Of a DNA stretch of 64,000 bases, positions 25,065 through 33,641 are shown piece by piece (the stretch's first letter is position 1; the number at the start of each line of letters is the position of its first letter). Under the pieces are notes generated by a model, which was not told the DNA's origin, searched no databases, and saw only the letters and a list, made by a program, of their open reading frames with translations. Source of the stretch: Novosphingobium indicum (GTDB taxonomy: Bacteria > Pseudomonadota > Alphaproteobacteria > Sphingomonadales > Sphingomonadaceae); NCBI RefSeq assembly GCF_014645195.1, contig NZ_BMLK01000013.1:1-64000 (forward strand), written 5' to 3'. Both the position numbers and the translations under genes were made by a program.

Positions 25065-26279
25065 TCACCCTTGCTCCTGCGGCAGCGCATAGACGACCGC
25101 GCCGGTGCCGCACCAGCTGTGCAGCCGCATAAGGAAACGGTAGTCCTCCAGCGTGTCCATCAGCCATGCCGGCGTACGCCAGATCCCGTCGGCATTGTGA
25201 TAGGTGGTCACGGCGAGGATCGGGCGATTTCGCCGGATCGTCTCGCGAGCCCCGCGCAGGGCATCGAGCTCCGCGCCTTCCAGATGGAGCTTGATGAAAT
25301 CGGGCGCGAGATCGAGGCTGTCGAGCGTTATGCTGCGCAGCATGTCTCGTCCCGTCGCGGAAAATTGTGAGGCGTAGCCGAGACCGCGATGGAAAGGCCG
25401 CGTATCGCTGTCCGCTCCCAATGCTGCCGCTACGGGCGTGATCCGCTCGGCCACTTCCGGTGCCATTGCTGCACGCATGGCTTCAATGGCAGCGAAGTTG
25501 TCGGGGTCGGGTTCGATGGCGACGATCCGCTTGAAGGTATTGTCGCGCAGCGCCGCGAACTTGCGGGTGACTTGCCCATGATGCGCGCCGCCATCGACGA
25601 ACACGCCCAGCCTTTCGGCACGCGCGGTGACGTCCGAAATGAAAAAGCGGTCGCCGCCAGTGACGGGCGGGCCTTCGAAGGTCCACTCCTCGCGTAACAT
25701 GCGCCACGCCAGGAACTGAAGGTGATGCGCGCGCGACAGATCGTCGTCCCAGGCATAGAGAACGTCCGCGGTGCGCGCGAAATCGGTGTCGCTCAGTGGA
25801 TGGGCGAACCAGCCGTTAGAAAGCGGATGCCGGTCTCGCTGGCTTTCGGCAACATCGTAAAACGGGACGACCTCGGCCCAGCCATCGGCTGCCAGATCGC
25901 TTTCCAGCGGCTTGAAAGGCGCCGTGGCCACGCAGAGGATCAGTTGCGCATCCTGCTTCACACGAGGCGGCACATCCTGCGGGTGTACGATCTCCACGCC
26001 GCGCCAGAACGGATCCTCGCGCAGCGCCTCGGCATTGCGATCGACGACAAGGCCGATCTCGTGACCGAGCGAGGCGAAGTAGTCGCGCGCCATCCGGCCC
26101 ATGTCGCCGCCGCCGTAGAGGGTGATCGGCAAGCGAGGGGGCTGCGGGGTCGCGCGGCAGGTGCCGTCCCGGAGGTCGGCCAGCAGCGCGCGCGCTTCGC
26201 TGCGCCCCGGCACTTCGGAGAACTGACGCAGGCCATAGCGCTTGGCGCCGGTCAGCACCGCTGGACCCCTTTCGCGCAT
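25065..26279 (-). CDS. two-domain FkbM-family methyltransferase
   Basis: This 404-residue protein has two parts. Residues about 50-150 (ITLYGGGDMGRMARDYFASL, then VDRNAEAL and QLILCVATAPFK) form a Rossmann-like domain found in sugar-modifying proteins. Residues about 215-400 are an FkbM domain (VFVDGGAHHGQVTRKFAAL, IVAIEPDPDN, FIKLHLEGAELDAL). The glutamate of the usual D-x-E-G motif is kept in HLEGAE, with His for Asp. It leads the three-gene methyltransferase operon. The divergent epimerase gene starts 120 bases away. Confidence 0.82.
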   Translation of the reverse strand: MRERGPAVLTGAKRYGLRQFSEVPGRSEARALLADLRDGTCRATPQPPRLPITLYGGGDMGRMARDYFASLGHEIGLVVDRNAEALREDPFWRGVEIVHPQDVPPRVKQDAQLILCVATAPFKPLESDLAADGWAEVVPFYDVAESQRDRHPLSNGWFAHPLSDTDFARTADVLYAWDDDLSRAHHLQFLAWRMLREEWTFEGPPVTGGDRFFISDVTARAERLGVFVDGGAHHGQVTRKFAALRDNTFKRIVAIEPDPDNFAAIEAMRAAMAPEVAERITPVAAALGADSDTRPFHRGLGYASQFSATGRDMLRSITLDSLDLAPDFIKLHLEGAELDALRGARETIRRNRPILAVTTYHNADGIWRTPAWLMDTLEDYRFLMRLHSWCGTGAVVYALPQEQG

Positions 26280-26398
26280 GACCTTTCCCGTACTCCCCGT
26301 GACGAACCACGAACTTATCACACGCAAAGCGTATGGGAATCGTTAACCAAACCTTGGTAGTTGTGTCGCCCAAGGGGAAAAGGGCTTATAGATTTGCC

Positions 26399-27259
26399 AT
26401 GAGCGTGGTGCTGTTGACCGGAGCGACCGGCTTCGTCGGTCGAGCGATCCACCGCTATCTCCAGCGGCGGGGCCATGACGTGCGCGTTACGGTCCGTCCC
26501 GGCACCGCGCCCCGTCTTGCCGTTCCCACACCTCAGACGGCGATCATCGAAACCGACGACATTTTCGCACGCGATGCCGCATGGTGGGCCAAGGCCTGTG
26601 CGGGCGTGGACGCCGTTATCCATGCCGCATGGTTTGTCGAGCACGGCCGCTACCTCAACGCGCCCGAAAACGCCGATTGCGTGCAGGGCAGCTGCGCCCT
26701 CGCGCAAGGCGCAGTGGAGGCTGGCGTCGCCCATGTCATCGGCGTGGGGACCTGCATGGAATACCGCCTGCCGGGCGAGAACCTCTGCGTCAATGCCCCG
26801 CTGGAACCGGCCAATTTTTATGCCGCGTGCAAGGTCGCAACCTATCAAATGATGCGCGAATGGCTCGCGCAGCACGACACCCGCTTTTCCTGGTGCCGCC
26901 TGTTCTACCTGCACGGCGAGGACGAGCACCCCGCCCGGATCGGGGCCTACCTGCATCGCCAGCTACAGGCCGGCAAACAGGCGGACCTTTCCGCCGGTAC
27001 CCAGGTCCGCGACTTTCTCGATGTGCGTCAGGCCGGTGCGATGATTGCCAATGTCGTCGACAGCGGCCAGACTGGCGTCATCAACATATGTTCGGGCGAG
27101 CCGCTGACCGTGCGCGCCTTTGCCGAGCGGATCGCCGACAGCTACGGCCGGCGCGACCTGCTGAAATTCGGAGGCCAGCCGCCTCGTCCGTCAGACCCCG
27201 CAGCAGTGGTCGGCGTGTGCAATCTAAAAAAATCTGCCGAACTACTGGAGTTCTTATGA
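26399..27259 (+). CDS. NAD-dependent epimerase/dehydratase (extended SDR)
   Basis: The product is 286 residues from the ATG at 26399. VLLTGATGFVGRAIHRYLQ is the GxxGxxG dinucleotide motif, the mid region has VIHAAWF, GTCMEYR supplies the Ser/Thr-type residue and FYAACKVA is YxxxK. Such enzymes epimerise, dehydrate or reduce nucleotide sugars. In this locus it could reduce the 4-keto group of the CDP-sugar made by RfbF/RfbG, as TylD/EvaE-type reductases do; that is inference. Its stop overlaps the next start (ATGA). Confidence 0.85.
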   Translation: MSVVLLTGATGFVGRAIHRYLQRRGHDVRVTVRPGTAPRLAVPTPQTAIIETDDIFARDAAWWAKACAGVDAVIHAAWFVEHGRYLNAPENADCVQGSCALAQGAVEAGVAHVIGVGTCMEYRLPGENLCVNAPLEPANFYAACKVATYQMMREWLAQHDTRFSWCRLFYLHGEDEHPARIGAYLHRQLQAGKQADLSAGTQVRDFLDVRQAGAMIANVVDSGQTGVINICSGEPLTVRAFAERIADSYGRRDLLKFGGQPPRPSDPAAVVGVCNLKKSAELLEFL

Positions 27260-28332
27260 AAGCGCAGCTGAAGCCCCGGATCAATCTGGAAGGGCGCACG
27301 CCGCTGGAAACGGTCATTCCGCTGGAGACCCCGTTCGTCGTCTTCGTCGATCCGGCCAGCGCCTGCAACTTCCAGTGCAAGTTCTGCCCGACCGGCCACC
27401 GCGACATGATCGCCGACACCGGCCGCTATCAGGGCGCGATGAAGTACGATGTCTTCACCAAGGTGGTCGACGATCTCGCGGAGTTCTCGCAGCCGATCAA
27501 GGTGCTGCGCATGTACAAGGACGGCGAGCCGTTCCTGAACAAGCGACTGGCCGACATGATCGCCTATGCCAGAAAAGCGGATCACATCGCATATATCGAC
27601 ACCACCACCAACGGCACGCTGATGACGCCCGAGCGCGCCGGGCCGGTGATCGAGGCCGGGCTCGACCGGATCAACATCTCCGTCGATGGCATGACCAACG
27701 AGCAGTACAAGCGGTTCACCGGCTTCGACTTCGATTTCCCCGCCTTTGTGAAGAACGTGAAGTGGCTCTACGAAAACAAGGGCGACATGGAGATCGCGAT
27801 CAAGATCCCCGGCGAGTTGATCACCGAGGATCAGCGCAAGGAGTTCTTCGACACCTTCGGCAACTACTGCGACCGCATCTTCGTCGAAAACTTTGCGCCG
27901 TGCTGGCCCGAGTTCGACATCGAGGCCCATACCGGCGTGAAGATCGAAAAGGGCATCTACCAGCAGGACGTGACGCCCACCGACACCTGCCCCTACATCT
28001 TCTACGGCTACTCGGTGAATGCCGACGGCCTTGTCAGTTCCTGCTTCCTCGACTGGGGGCGCAAACTGGTGATCGGCGACGTGCGCGAGCAGTCGATGAA
28101 GGAGATCTGGAACTCCGACAAGATGAACGCATTGCGCCTGCAGCATCTCGAAGGGCGCCGATGTGAAAACGGCGTCTGCGGCGATTGCGGCCAACTGACG
28201 CACTGCCTGCCCGACAATGTCGATGAATTCCGCCCCACGCTGCTCGACACGTTCAACAAGCTGGTGACCATTGATCCCTCCGTGGAGGCCCCGGGCGGGT
28301 TCAGGGAGCCGAGCGCCATCGCCGCAGAATGA
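27256..28332 (+). CDS. radical SAM protein with SPASM domain
   Basis: This 358-residue enzyme has the radical SAM cluster motif CNFQCKFC (CxxxCxxC) near residue 37 and TTTNGTLMTPE and INISVDG as later core motifs. The C-terminal SPASM-type region has CPYIFYGYSVNADG, SSCFLDW, IGDV, then CENGVCGDCGQLTHC, enough cysteines for auxiliary iron-sulfur clusters. SPASM enzymes act on peptides, proteins or sugars. Here the gene lies between a nucleotide-sugar epimerase and a glycosyltransferase with 4-base overlaps on both sides. A sugar substrate such as dehydrogenation, epimerisation or deoxygenation chemistry is therefore the most economical idea. Confidence 0.9.
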   Translation: MKAQLKPRINLEGRTPLETVIPLETPFVVFVDPASACNFQCKFCPTGHRDMIADTGRYQGAMKYDVFTKVVDDLAEFSQPIKVLRMYKDGEPFLNKRLADMIAYARKADHIAYIDTTTNGTLMTPERAGPVIEAGLDRINISVDGMTNEQYKRFTGFDFDFPAFVKNVKWLYENKGDMEIAIKIPGELITEDQRKEFFDTFGNYCDRIFVENFAPCWPEFDIEAHTGVKIEKGIYQQDVTPTDTCPYIFYGYSVNADGLVSSCFLDWGRKLVIGDVREQSMKEIWNSDKMNALRLQHLEGRRCENGVCGDCGQLTHCLPDNVDEFRPTLLDTFNKLVTIDPSVEAPGGFREPSAIAAE

Positions 28333-29564
28333 AGATCCTGCATATCGCTGCGCACCTGGGCGGCGGCGTGGGCAAGGCCCATGCCGCGCTCTGCGCAGCT
28401 GATGGCGCCGATGTGCAGCGCCACTACCTGCTGCTCGAAGAACCACGCGACCGGCGCTACGCGACCGCAGTCGAGCAGGCCGGCGGGACGATAACCGTAG
28501 CGCCGGGGCCGCAGGTCGCGCGAGACCTGATCGCGCAGGCGGACGTGCTGCAGATCGAATGGTGGAACCACCCGCGCCTCTACGAGTGCCTGTGCCGGTG
28601 GGACCTGCCCGAAGCCCGTACGGTGATCTGGGCGCACATTTCCGGCCTCCATGCGCCGTGTATTCCTGCTGGCTTGCTAACCGCCCCGCATCGCTTCCTG
28701 TTTACCTCGGCCTGTTCGATGGAAGCCGCCGCTGTGCAGGCGCTGGCGCCCGAAGACCGCGCCGGGTTGGGCGTGGTCAACAGCGGTTTCGGCTTTGCGG
28801 CACCGGCGCCGACAACGCCGCAGCGTGCAGGCAATATCGGCTATCTGGGCACGGTCGATTTCAGCAAGCTGAGCCCCGACTTCCTCGAGGTGGTCGACCG
28901 CGCAGAACCCGATACGCCAGTGTCGATCTGGGGCGAGGTCGAGGCGGGCAGTCCGGTCCTTCGCCGTGCTTCGACCATGCGCAAGCCTGAAGCGGTGCGC
29001 TTTGCAGGCCACACGGACGATCCCGAAGAGGTACTGCGGCAGACCGGGATATTCCTTTACCTGCTGCAGCCCAAGCACTTCGGCACTGCCGAGAACGCGC
29101 TGATCGAAGCCATGTCGCTAGGCTGCGCACCGCTCGTTTTCGCTAATCCCGCCGAACGCGCCATCGTCGAGCATGGCCGCACCGGATTCATCGAAGCCGA
29201 TGCCCCCGCTGCTGCCGAGCGCCTGAAATGGATGCTGCGCAATCCGGACATGGTCGCAAGGATCGGAGAGGCCGCGGCCCGTTTTACGGCCAAAACCCGG
29301 ACTGCAGCAAAATCCGCCGGAGAGTTCGCGGCGATCTACCGCGACGTGGTCTCGGTAGAGAAGCGGAAGATCGACTACAGCGCCATACTCGGAGCGACGC
29401 CGGCCGAGTGGTTCCTTTCCACGCAGGAGAGCACCGGTTCGCAAAAGGAACCCAAGGGCTCGGCGCGAAAAGGCACTCTGGCCCATTTCACGCACTGCTT
29501 TCCCGACGATCCGTCGCTCAAGGCGCTTTCGCCTCGACTGCCCGACCTGTTCTCGACGGACTGA
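28329..29564 (+). CDS. GT4-like glycosyltransferase
   Basis: The product is 411 residues. KILHIAAHLGGGVGKAHAAL is a GT-B N-terminal motif. The C-terminal domain has IGYLGTVDFSKLS, VRFAGHTDDPEEVLR and FGTAENALIEAMSLGCAPLVF, the E-x7-E donor-binding motif. It transfers a sugar from a nucleotide donor to the glycan. It overlaps the radical SAM gene by four bases. The last 60 residues (after KIDYSAILG) look less conserved and end in a convergent gap of only 6 bases with the GT2 gene. Confidence 0.85.
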   Translation: MKILHIAAHLGGGVGKAHAALCAADGADVQRHYLLLEEPRDRRYATAVEQAGGTITVAPGPQVARDLIAQADVLQIEWWNHPRLYECLCRWDLPEARTVIWAHISGLHAPCIPAGLLTAPHRFLFTSACSMEAAAVQALAPEDRAGLGVVNSGFGFAAPAPTTPQRAGNIGYLGTVDFSKLSPDFLEVVDRAEPDTPVSIWGEVEAGSPVLRRASTMRKPEAVRFAGHTDDPEEVLRQTGIFLYLLQPKHFGTAENALIEAMSLGCAPLVFANPAERAIVEHGRTGFIEADAPAAAERLKWMLRNPDMVARIGEAAARFTAKTRTAAKSAGEFAAIYRDVVSVEKRKIDYSAILGATPAEWFLSTQESTGSQKEPKGSARKGTLAHFTHCFPDDPSLKALSPRLPDLFSTD

Positions 29565-29570
29565 GCGGCC

Positions 29571-30803
29571 TCAGACCAGCACGAACTGCATCAGATCGCT
29601 TTCCAGGAACACGAAGTGCGGGTCGAAGCCCCGAGCTGCAAAGGTATCGGCCGCTTCCTGCGATGACACGAGCACGGCGGTCGACGCCGCTTGTGTATCG
29701 CTCTCGCCCGTATCGCCCGTCACCTCGATATGGTCCGCCAAGCCGAGCTTGAGCAGCACTTCGCTGATGGCCTGCGGATCATCGGCATCGCTCAGGATCA
29801 GACGCTTGATTTCGGGAATGGAACTGACCTTGTAAGCCAGCGTCTGCAGGCCGACCATCACCGGGAACTGCGAGCGCAGTTCCGCGACGCTGGGATGGTC
29901 GCCGAAGCCGGCAATCGCCATGCGCGTGTAGAGTTCATAGGCCCGCACATAGTCGTTGCGCGCCAACCAGAAGCGCACCGCCACAGACATGCGCAGCGCC
30001 GTGAAGATGTGGCACATCCGGTCGTAGAGCGCGCGGGCTTCATCATCGGCGCTCAGCTTGCCGCGACTGACGCCGAAATGCAGGAAGTATTCGAGGCCGC
30101 CGCGATACATGTCCCACGAGGTCATGACGTCCTCGTTGCCCGCCTGCTCGCGGTTGGGGGCGACCTTGGACACGGTGACCGAGCGGTAGAACGGCTCCTT
30201 GAGGAACGTCACGGCACCCTGATCGAGGAAGTGGGCAAGATAGACGAAGGGCCAAAAGCAGAAGAAGCGCGGCACGAATGCCGAGCGCACGCTCGACATT
30301 CGGTAGATCGCGATTTCCGGGAAGATGTGCTTCTGGAAGATGAATTCGAACACGCTCAGGAAGTCCTGCCGATCGAATTTCACATCGGCATCCACCTCGT
30401 AGAACTTGCGGTGATCGACGCCCTGAACCTCGTCGTGGAGAAACCAGGGGGCATGGCAGGCGCTGACATCCTGATTGGCGTCAAGGTAGGCGATCACTTC
30501 CTTGATCCGCGGCAGGATCAGCAGGTCGTCGTCACCCTGATAGATCATGTACTCGCCCGAGGCGTGCTGGATCGCGTTGGTGAGGTTGGGTCCCGGACCG
30601 GCGTTTTCCGGCATGCGCAGATAGGTAATCGGCAGCCCCTTATCGATGAAGCCCTGCACGACCTCCTGCGTGTTGTCACTGGACGCGTTGTCCGAGATCA
30701 CGATTTCATGGGCAAAATCGAAGTCCGCTTCCGCCAGGCATGTCAGCGCCGTTTGCAGGTACTCCGCTCGGTTGTAGGTCGGAATGCAGATGCTGAGTTT
30801 CAT
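29571..30803 (-). CDS. family 2 glycosyltransferase
   Basis: The product is 410 residues from the ATG at 30803. MKLSICIPTYNRAEYLQTAL is the GT-A N-terminus, EIVISDNASSDNTQEV contains the UDP-binding Asp, and YQGDDDLLILPR is the D-x-D metal site. The C-terminal 250 residues are helical with aromatic patches. It is last in the five-gene minus-strand operon that makes a CDP-sugar, so it probably transfers that sugar to the growing surface glycan. Donor and acceptor are not proven. Confidence 0.88.
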   Translation of the reverse strand: MKLSICIPTYNRAEYLQTALTCLAEADFDFAHEIVISDNASSDNTQEVVQGFIDKGLPITYLRMPENAGPGPNLTNAIQHASGEYMIYQGDDDLLILPRIKEVIAYLDANQDVSACHAPWFLHDEVQGVDHRKFYEVDADVKFDRQDFLSVFEFIFQKHIFPEIAIYRMSSVRSAFVPRFFCFWPFVYLAHFLDQGAVTFLKEPFYRSVTVSKVAPNREQAGNEDVMTSWDMYRGGLEYFLHFGVSRGKLSADDEARALYDRMCHIFTALRMSVAVRFWLARNDYVRAYELYTRMAIAGFGDHPSVAELRSQFPVMVGLQTLAYKVSSIPEIKRLILSDADDPQAISEVLLKLGLADHIEVTGDTGESDTQAASTAVLVSSQEAADTFAARGFDPHFVFLESDLMQFVLV

Positions 30804-30808
30804 GTCAG

Positions 30809-31351
30809 TCAAAGGACCACCTCGTTGCTGAAATCGGGATATTGGGCATCGCGCGCGCCGATGATCTCGGGCGAGAAGGGCCAGGCGATGGCGAAGGCGG
30901 GATCGTCCCAGCGCACGCCGCGTGCCAGATCGGGAGCGTAGGTCTCGGAAATCTGGTAGAACAGCTCGCAATGGTCCTCAAGCGTGAGGAAACCGTGGGC
31001 ACAGCCAGCGGGAATGTAGAAGGCGTTGTGACGGGCGGAATCGAGTTCGACCGCCGCCCACTTCAGATAGCTGGGCGAATCCGGACGCAGGTCGAGCGCG
31101 ACATCGAACACGCGACCGCACGACGCCCGCACCAGCTTGGCCTCCGCCTTGGACGCGATCTGGAAATGCAGTCCGCGCAGCGTGCCGCGCCTGGCATTGG
31201 TCGAGACGTTGCATTGCGGATAGACGCTGGCGAGGCCCTGCGCTGCGAACGTCTCCGCGCAGAAAGTCCGGGCGAAGGCACCGCGCTCGTCTTCGCGCAT
31301 CTCGGGTTCGACGATAAAAGCCCCGGCGACATCGGTTGCAACGAACTTCAC
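30809..31351 (-). CDS. dTDP-4-dehydrorhamnose 3,5-epimerase-like sugar epimerase
   Basis: This 180-residue cupin starts at a GTG overlapping the previous stop (GTGA). DERGAFARTF, NARRGTLRGLHFQ with the catalytic His, FYIPAGCAHGFLTL and the CELFYQISE segment with the active Tyr are RmlC-family motifs. With RfbF and RfbG in the same operon, the substrate should be a CDP-4-keto-6-deoxyhexose, probably after C-methylation, rather than a dTDP sugar. It is followed 5 bases later by the GT2 gene. Confidence 0.88.
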   Translation of the reverse strand: MKFVATDVAGAFIVEPEMREDERGAFARTFCAETFAAQGLASVYPQCNVSTNARRGTLRGLHFQIASKAEAKLVRASCGRVFDVALDLRPDSPSYLKWAAVELDSARHNAFYIPAGCAHGFLTLEDHCELFYQISETYAPDLARGVRWDDPAFAIAWPFSPEIIGARDAQYPDFSNEVVL

Positions 31352-32583
31352 GTCAGCACCGTCAGTTCCGGAACCGCAACCACGAACTGCCCGCCCCACG
31401 CGCGAACCTCACCCATCGTCGCCATGACTTCCTCGCGGATGTTCCACGGCAGGATCAGGACGTAGTCGGGCCGGGTTTCGGCAAGCGTTTCCGGCGGAAG
31501 GATCGGCAGATGACTGCCCGGCAGGAAATGGCCCTGCTTGGCCGGATTACGGTCGACGACATAGGCGATCCGGTCCGTCCCGACACCGCAGAAGTTGAGC
31601 AGCGTATTGCCCTTGGCCGCCGCACCATAGGCCGCCACTGTCTTCCCGTCGCTTGCGGCCTGATCGAGAAACGCCAGCAGCCCGTCGCGCACCGGCGCCA
31701 CGCGGCTCTGGAAGGCAGCGTAGGTTTCAAGCTTGTCGAACCCGGCGGCCTTTTCGTCCGCACGCACTTTGGCGAGGCGCTGACCGATTTCGTGCGCCTG
31801 TGACGCCGCCGGGCAGGCCAGTACGCGCAGGCTCCCGCCATGGGTGGGCAGTTCCTCGACATCGAAGACCTTCAGGCCGTGTGCCGCAAAGACCGTCTCC
31901 ACCGCGAGCAGCGAGAGGTAGTAGAAATGCTCGTGATAGACGGTGTCGAACTGCACCCCTTGGATCAGTCGCAGCAAATGGGGGAACTCGACGCTCACGA
32001 CGCCATCGGGCTTGAGCACCGCGGCAAGACCACCGACGAAATCGTTGATGTCGGGCACATGGGCCAGCACGTTGTTGCCGATGACCATGTCCGCCGCGAG
32101 CCCCCTGCTCACCAGATCGCGCGCCGTCTCCTTGCCGAAGAAGCGCGCCTCGGTCGGCACGCCGATCTGGCGGGCAGCCTCGGCCACGTTCTCGGCCGGC
32201 TCGATCCCGAGCGCAGGCACACCTGCTGCAACGAAGTGCTTGAGCAGGTAGCCGTCGTTGCTCGCCACCTCGATCACCTGCGAGGTCGCGTCCAGCCCGA
32301 AGCGCGCACGCGCCATTTCGGTAAACCGCCGCGCATGCTCCACCCAGCTGTCGCTGTAGGACGAGAAATAGGCGTAATGGCTGAAGATGTGCTCGGGCGG
32401 CACGAAGCTGTCGGCCTGCACCAGCCAGCACTGTGAACACACGAAGGCGCGCAGCGGATAAGCCGGTTCGGGCTGCGTGAGCCGCGCTTCGGTGAGGTAG
32501 GCATTGGCGAGCGGCGTTTCGCCGAGATCGACGAAGGGCTGCTCCACCGGCGCACCGCAGAACCGGCAGGGGCGCGTGCTCAT
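31348..32583 (-). CDS. sugar C-methyltransferase (TylC3/NovU-like, zinc N-terminus)
   Basis: This 411-residue protein has the three-part structure of SAM-dependent sugar C-methyltransferases. A zinc site is built from CRFCGAPVE and CSQCWLVQ. A central SAM domain follows (VIEVASNDGYLLKHFVAAGV, GIEPAENVA, NNVLAHVPDI, YHEHFYYLSL). The C-terminal domain has VAAYGAAAKGNTLLNF, the conserved AYGAxAKG motif. The family methylates the C3 carbon of 4-keto-deoxysugars. Placed between rfbG and an RmlC-like epimerase with 4-base overlaps, it points to a CDP-3-C-methyl-deoxyhexose. Confidence 0.88.
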   Translation of the reverse strand: MSTRPCRFCGAPVEQPFVDLGETPLANAYLTEARLTQPEPAYPLRAFVCSQCWLVQADSFVPPEHIFSHYAYFSSYSDSWVEHARRFTEMARARFGLDATSQVIEVASNDGYLLKHFVAAGVPALGIEPAENVAEAARQIGVPTEARFFGKETARDLVSRGLAADMVIGNNVLAHVPDINDFVGGLAAVLKPDGVVSVEFPHLLRLIQGVQFDTVYHEHFYYLSLLAVETVFAAHGLKVFDVEELPTHGGSLRVLACPAASQAHEIGQRLAKVRADEKAAGFDKLETYAAFQSRVAPVRDGLLAFLDQAASDGKTVAAYGAAAKGNTLLNFCGVGTDRIAYVVDRNPAKQGHFLPGSHLPILPPETLAETRPDYVLILPWNIREEVMATMGEVRAWGGQFVVAVPELTVLT

Positions 32584-33641
32584 GCCATCCGTTCCTCGTA
32601 GTCTGCGATCTGCCGCAGCGTGAATTCGCGCATGTCCGCTCCCCGGCGATGGGCGTCGTACCAAGAAACCGTCCAGTCGACGGTCTGCCCCCGGTCGAGA
32701 CAGGGACGCCATCCCAGAACGTCCCCCGCGCGGGCGGAATTAAGCATCAGGAACGGCGCTTCGCCGGCCCATGAGCCGGGCGCCTGCTCCCAGCTTCGTT
32801 CCAGACCGAACCCCCGGCCCAGTTGGTCGGCCAGTTCGGCGACTGTCGCGAAGTCCTGTGCATCGGGACCGAAATTCAGCGCCTCGGGCAAGGTGGCATC
32901 CCCAGCCTCGGTCAGCGCGCGGGCATACGTGAGATAGCCGCCGAGCGGTTCCAGTACGTGCTGCCAGGGGCGGACGGCTTCGGGATAGCGCAGCATGACC
33001 GGCTCGCCCTTTTCCAGCGCGCGGATGAAATCGGGCACCAGCCGGTCTTCCGCCCAGTCGCCGCCGCCGATGACATTCCCGGCGCGTGCGGTGGCGAGGA
33101 CCACGCCCTGCTCGCGCAGGAAGCTTTTCGCGTAGCTCTGGCACACCAGTTCGGTGCAGGCTTTCGAATTGCTGTAGGGATCGCTGCCGCCCAGCGGATC
33201 GCTCTCCACGAAGGCCTTGGGCCGGCCGTCGTTGGCATAGACCTTGTCCGAGGTCACCACGAGCACAGTGCGCACCGACGGCGTGCTGCGCACGGCATCG
33301 AGCAGGTTCACCGTGCCCATGACATTGGTGGCATAAGTCCCGGCGGGATCGGCGTAGGAAGGCCGCACCAGCGCCTGTGCCGCCATGTGGATGACAATTT
33401 CCGGTTCGGCCTGCTGCAGCACACCCGACAGGGCCGCTCCATCGCGGATGTCGACAATATGGTGTTCGCCCCTCCACGGACCGGCCATCGCATAGAGCGA
33501 CGGCGAGGTTGCAGGCGCCAGCGCTAAGGCCGATACCTCTGCACCCAGCCGTTCCAGCCAGAGGCTCAGCCAGGCCCCCTTGAAGCCGGTGTGCCCCGTG
33601 ACGAAAACCCGCCGGCTCTGCCAGAAGCTATTCAGCCCCAT
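32580..33641 (-). CDS. rfbG: CDP-glucose 4,6-dehydratase
   Basis: The product is 353 residues from the ATG at 33641 (GGAAGG upstream), overlapping rfbF by 10 bases. VFVTGHTGFKGAWLSLWLE is the NAD motif and FKGAWL the RfbG signature. VTSDKVYAND carries the catalytic Thr-Asp-Lys-type residues and PYSNSKACTE is YxxxK. It converts CDP-glucose to CDP-4-keto-6-deoxyglucose. The next expected step in 3,6-dideoxyhexose routes, RfbH, is absent; a C-methyltransferase stands there instead. Confidence 0.93.
   Translation of the reverse strand: MGLNSFWQSRRVFVTGHTGFKGAWLSLWLERLGAEVSALALAPATSPSLYAMAGPWRGEHHIVDIRDGAALSGVLQQAEPEIVIHMAAQALVRPSYADPAGTYATNVMGTVNLLDAVRSTPSVRTVLVVTSDKVYANDGRPKAFVESDPLGGSDPYSNSKACTELVCQSYAKSFLREQGVVLATARAGNVIGGGDWAEDRLVPDFIRALEKGEPVMLRYPEAVRPWQHVLEPLGGYLTYARALTEAGDATLPEALNFGPDAQDFATVAELADQLGRGFGLERSWEQAPGSWAGEAPFLMLNSARAGDVLGWRPCLDRGQTVDWTVSWYDAHRRGADMREFTLRQIADYEERMA

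Noticed and set aside
29691..30941. 416-codon rightward frame over the GT2 gene
   Set aside because: Antisense to a glycosyltransferase with clear DxD and N-terminal motifs.
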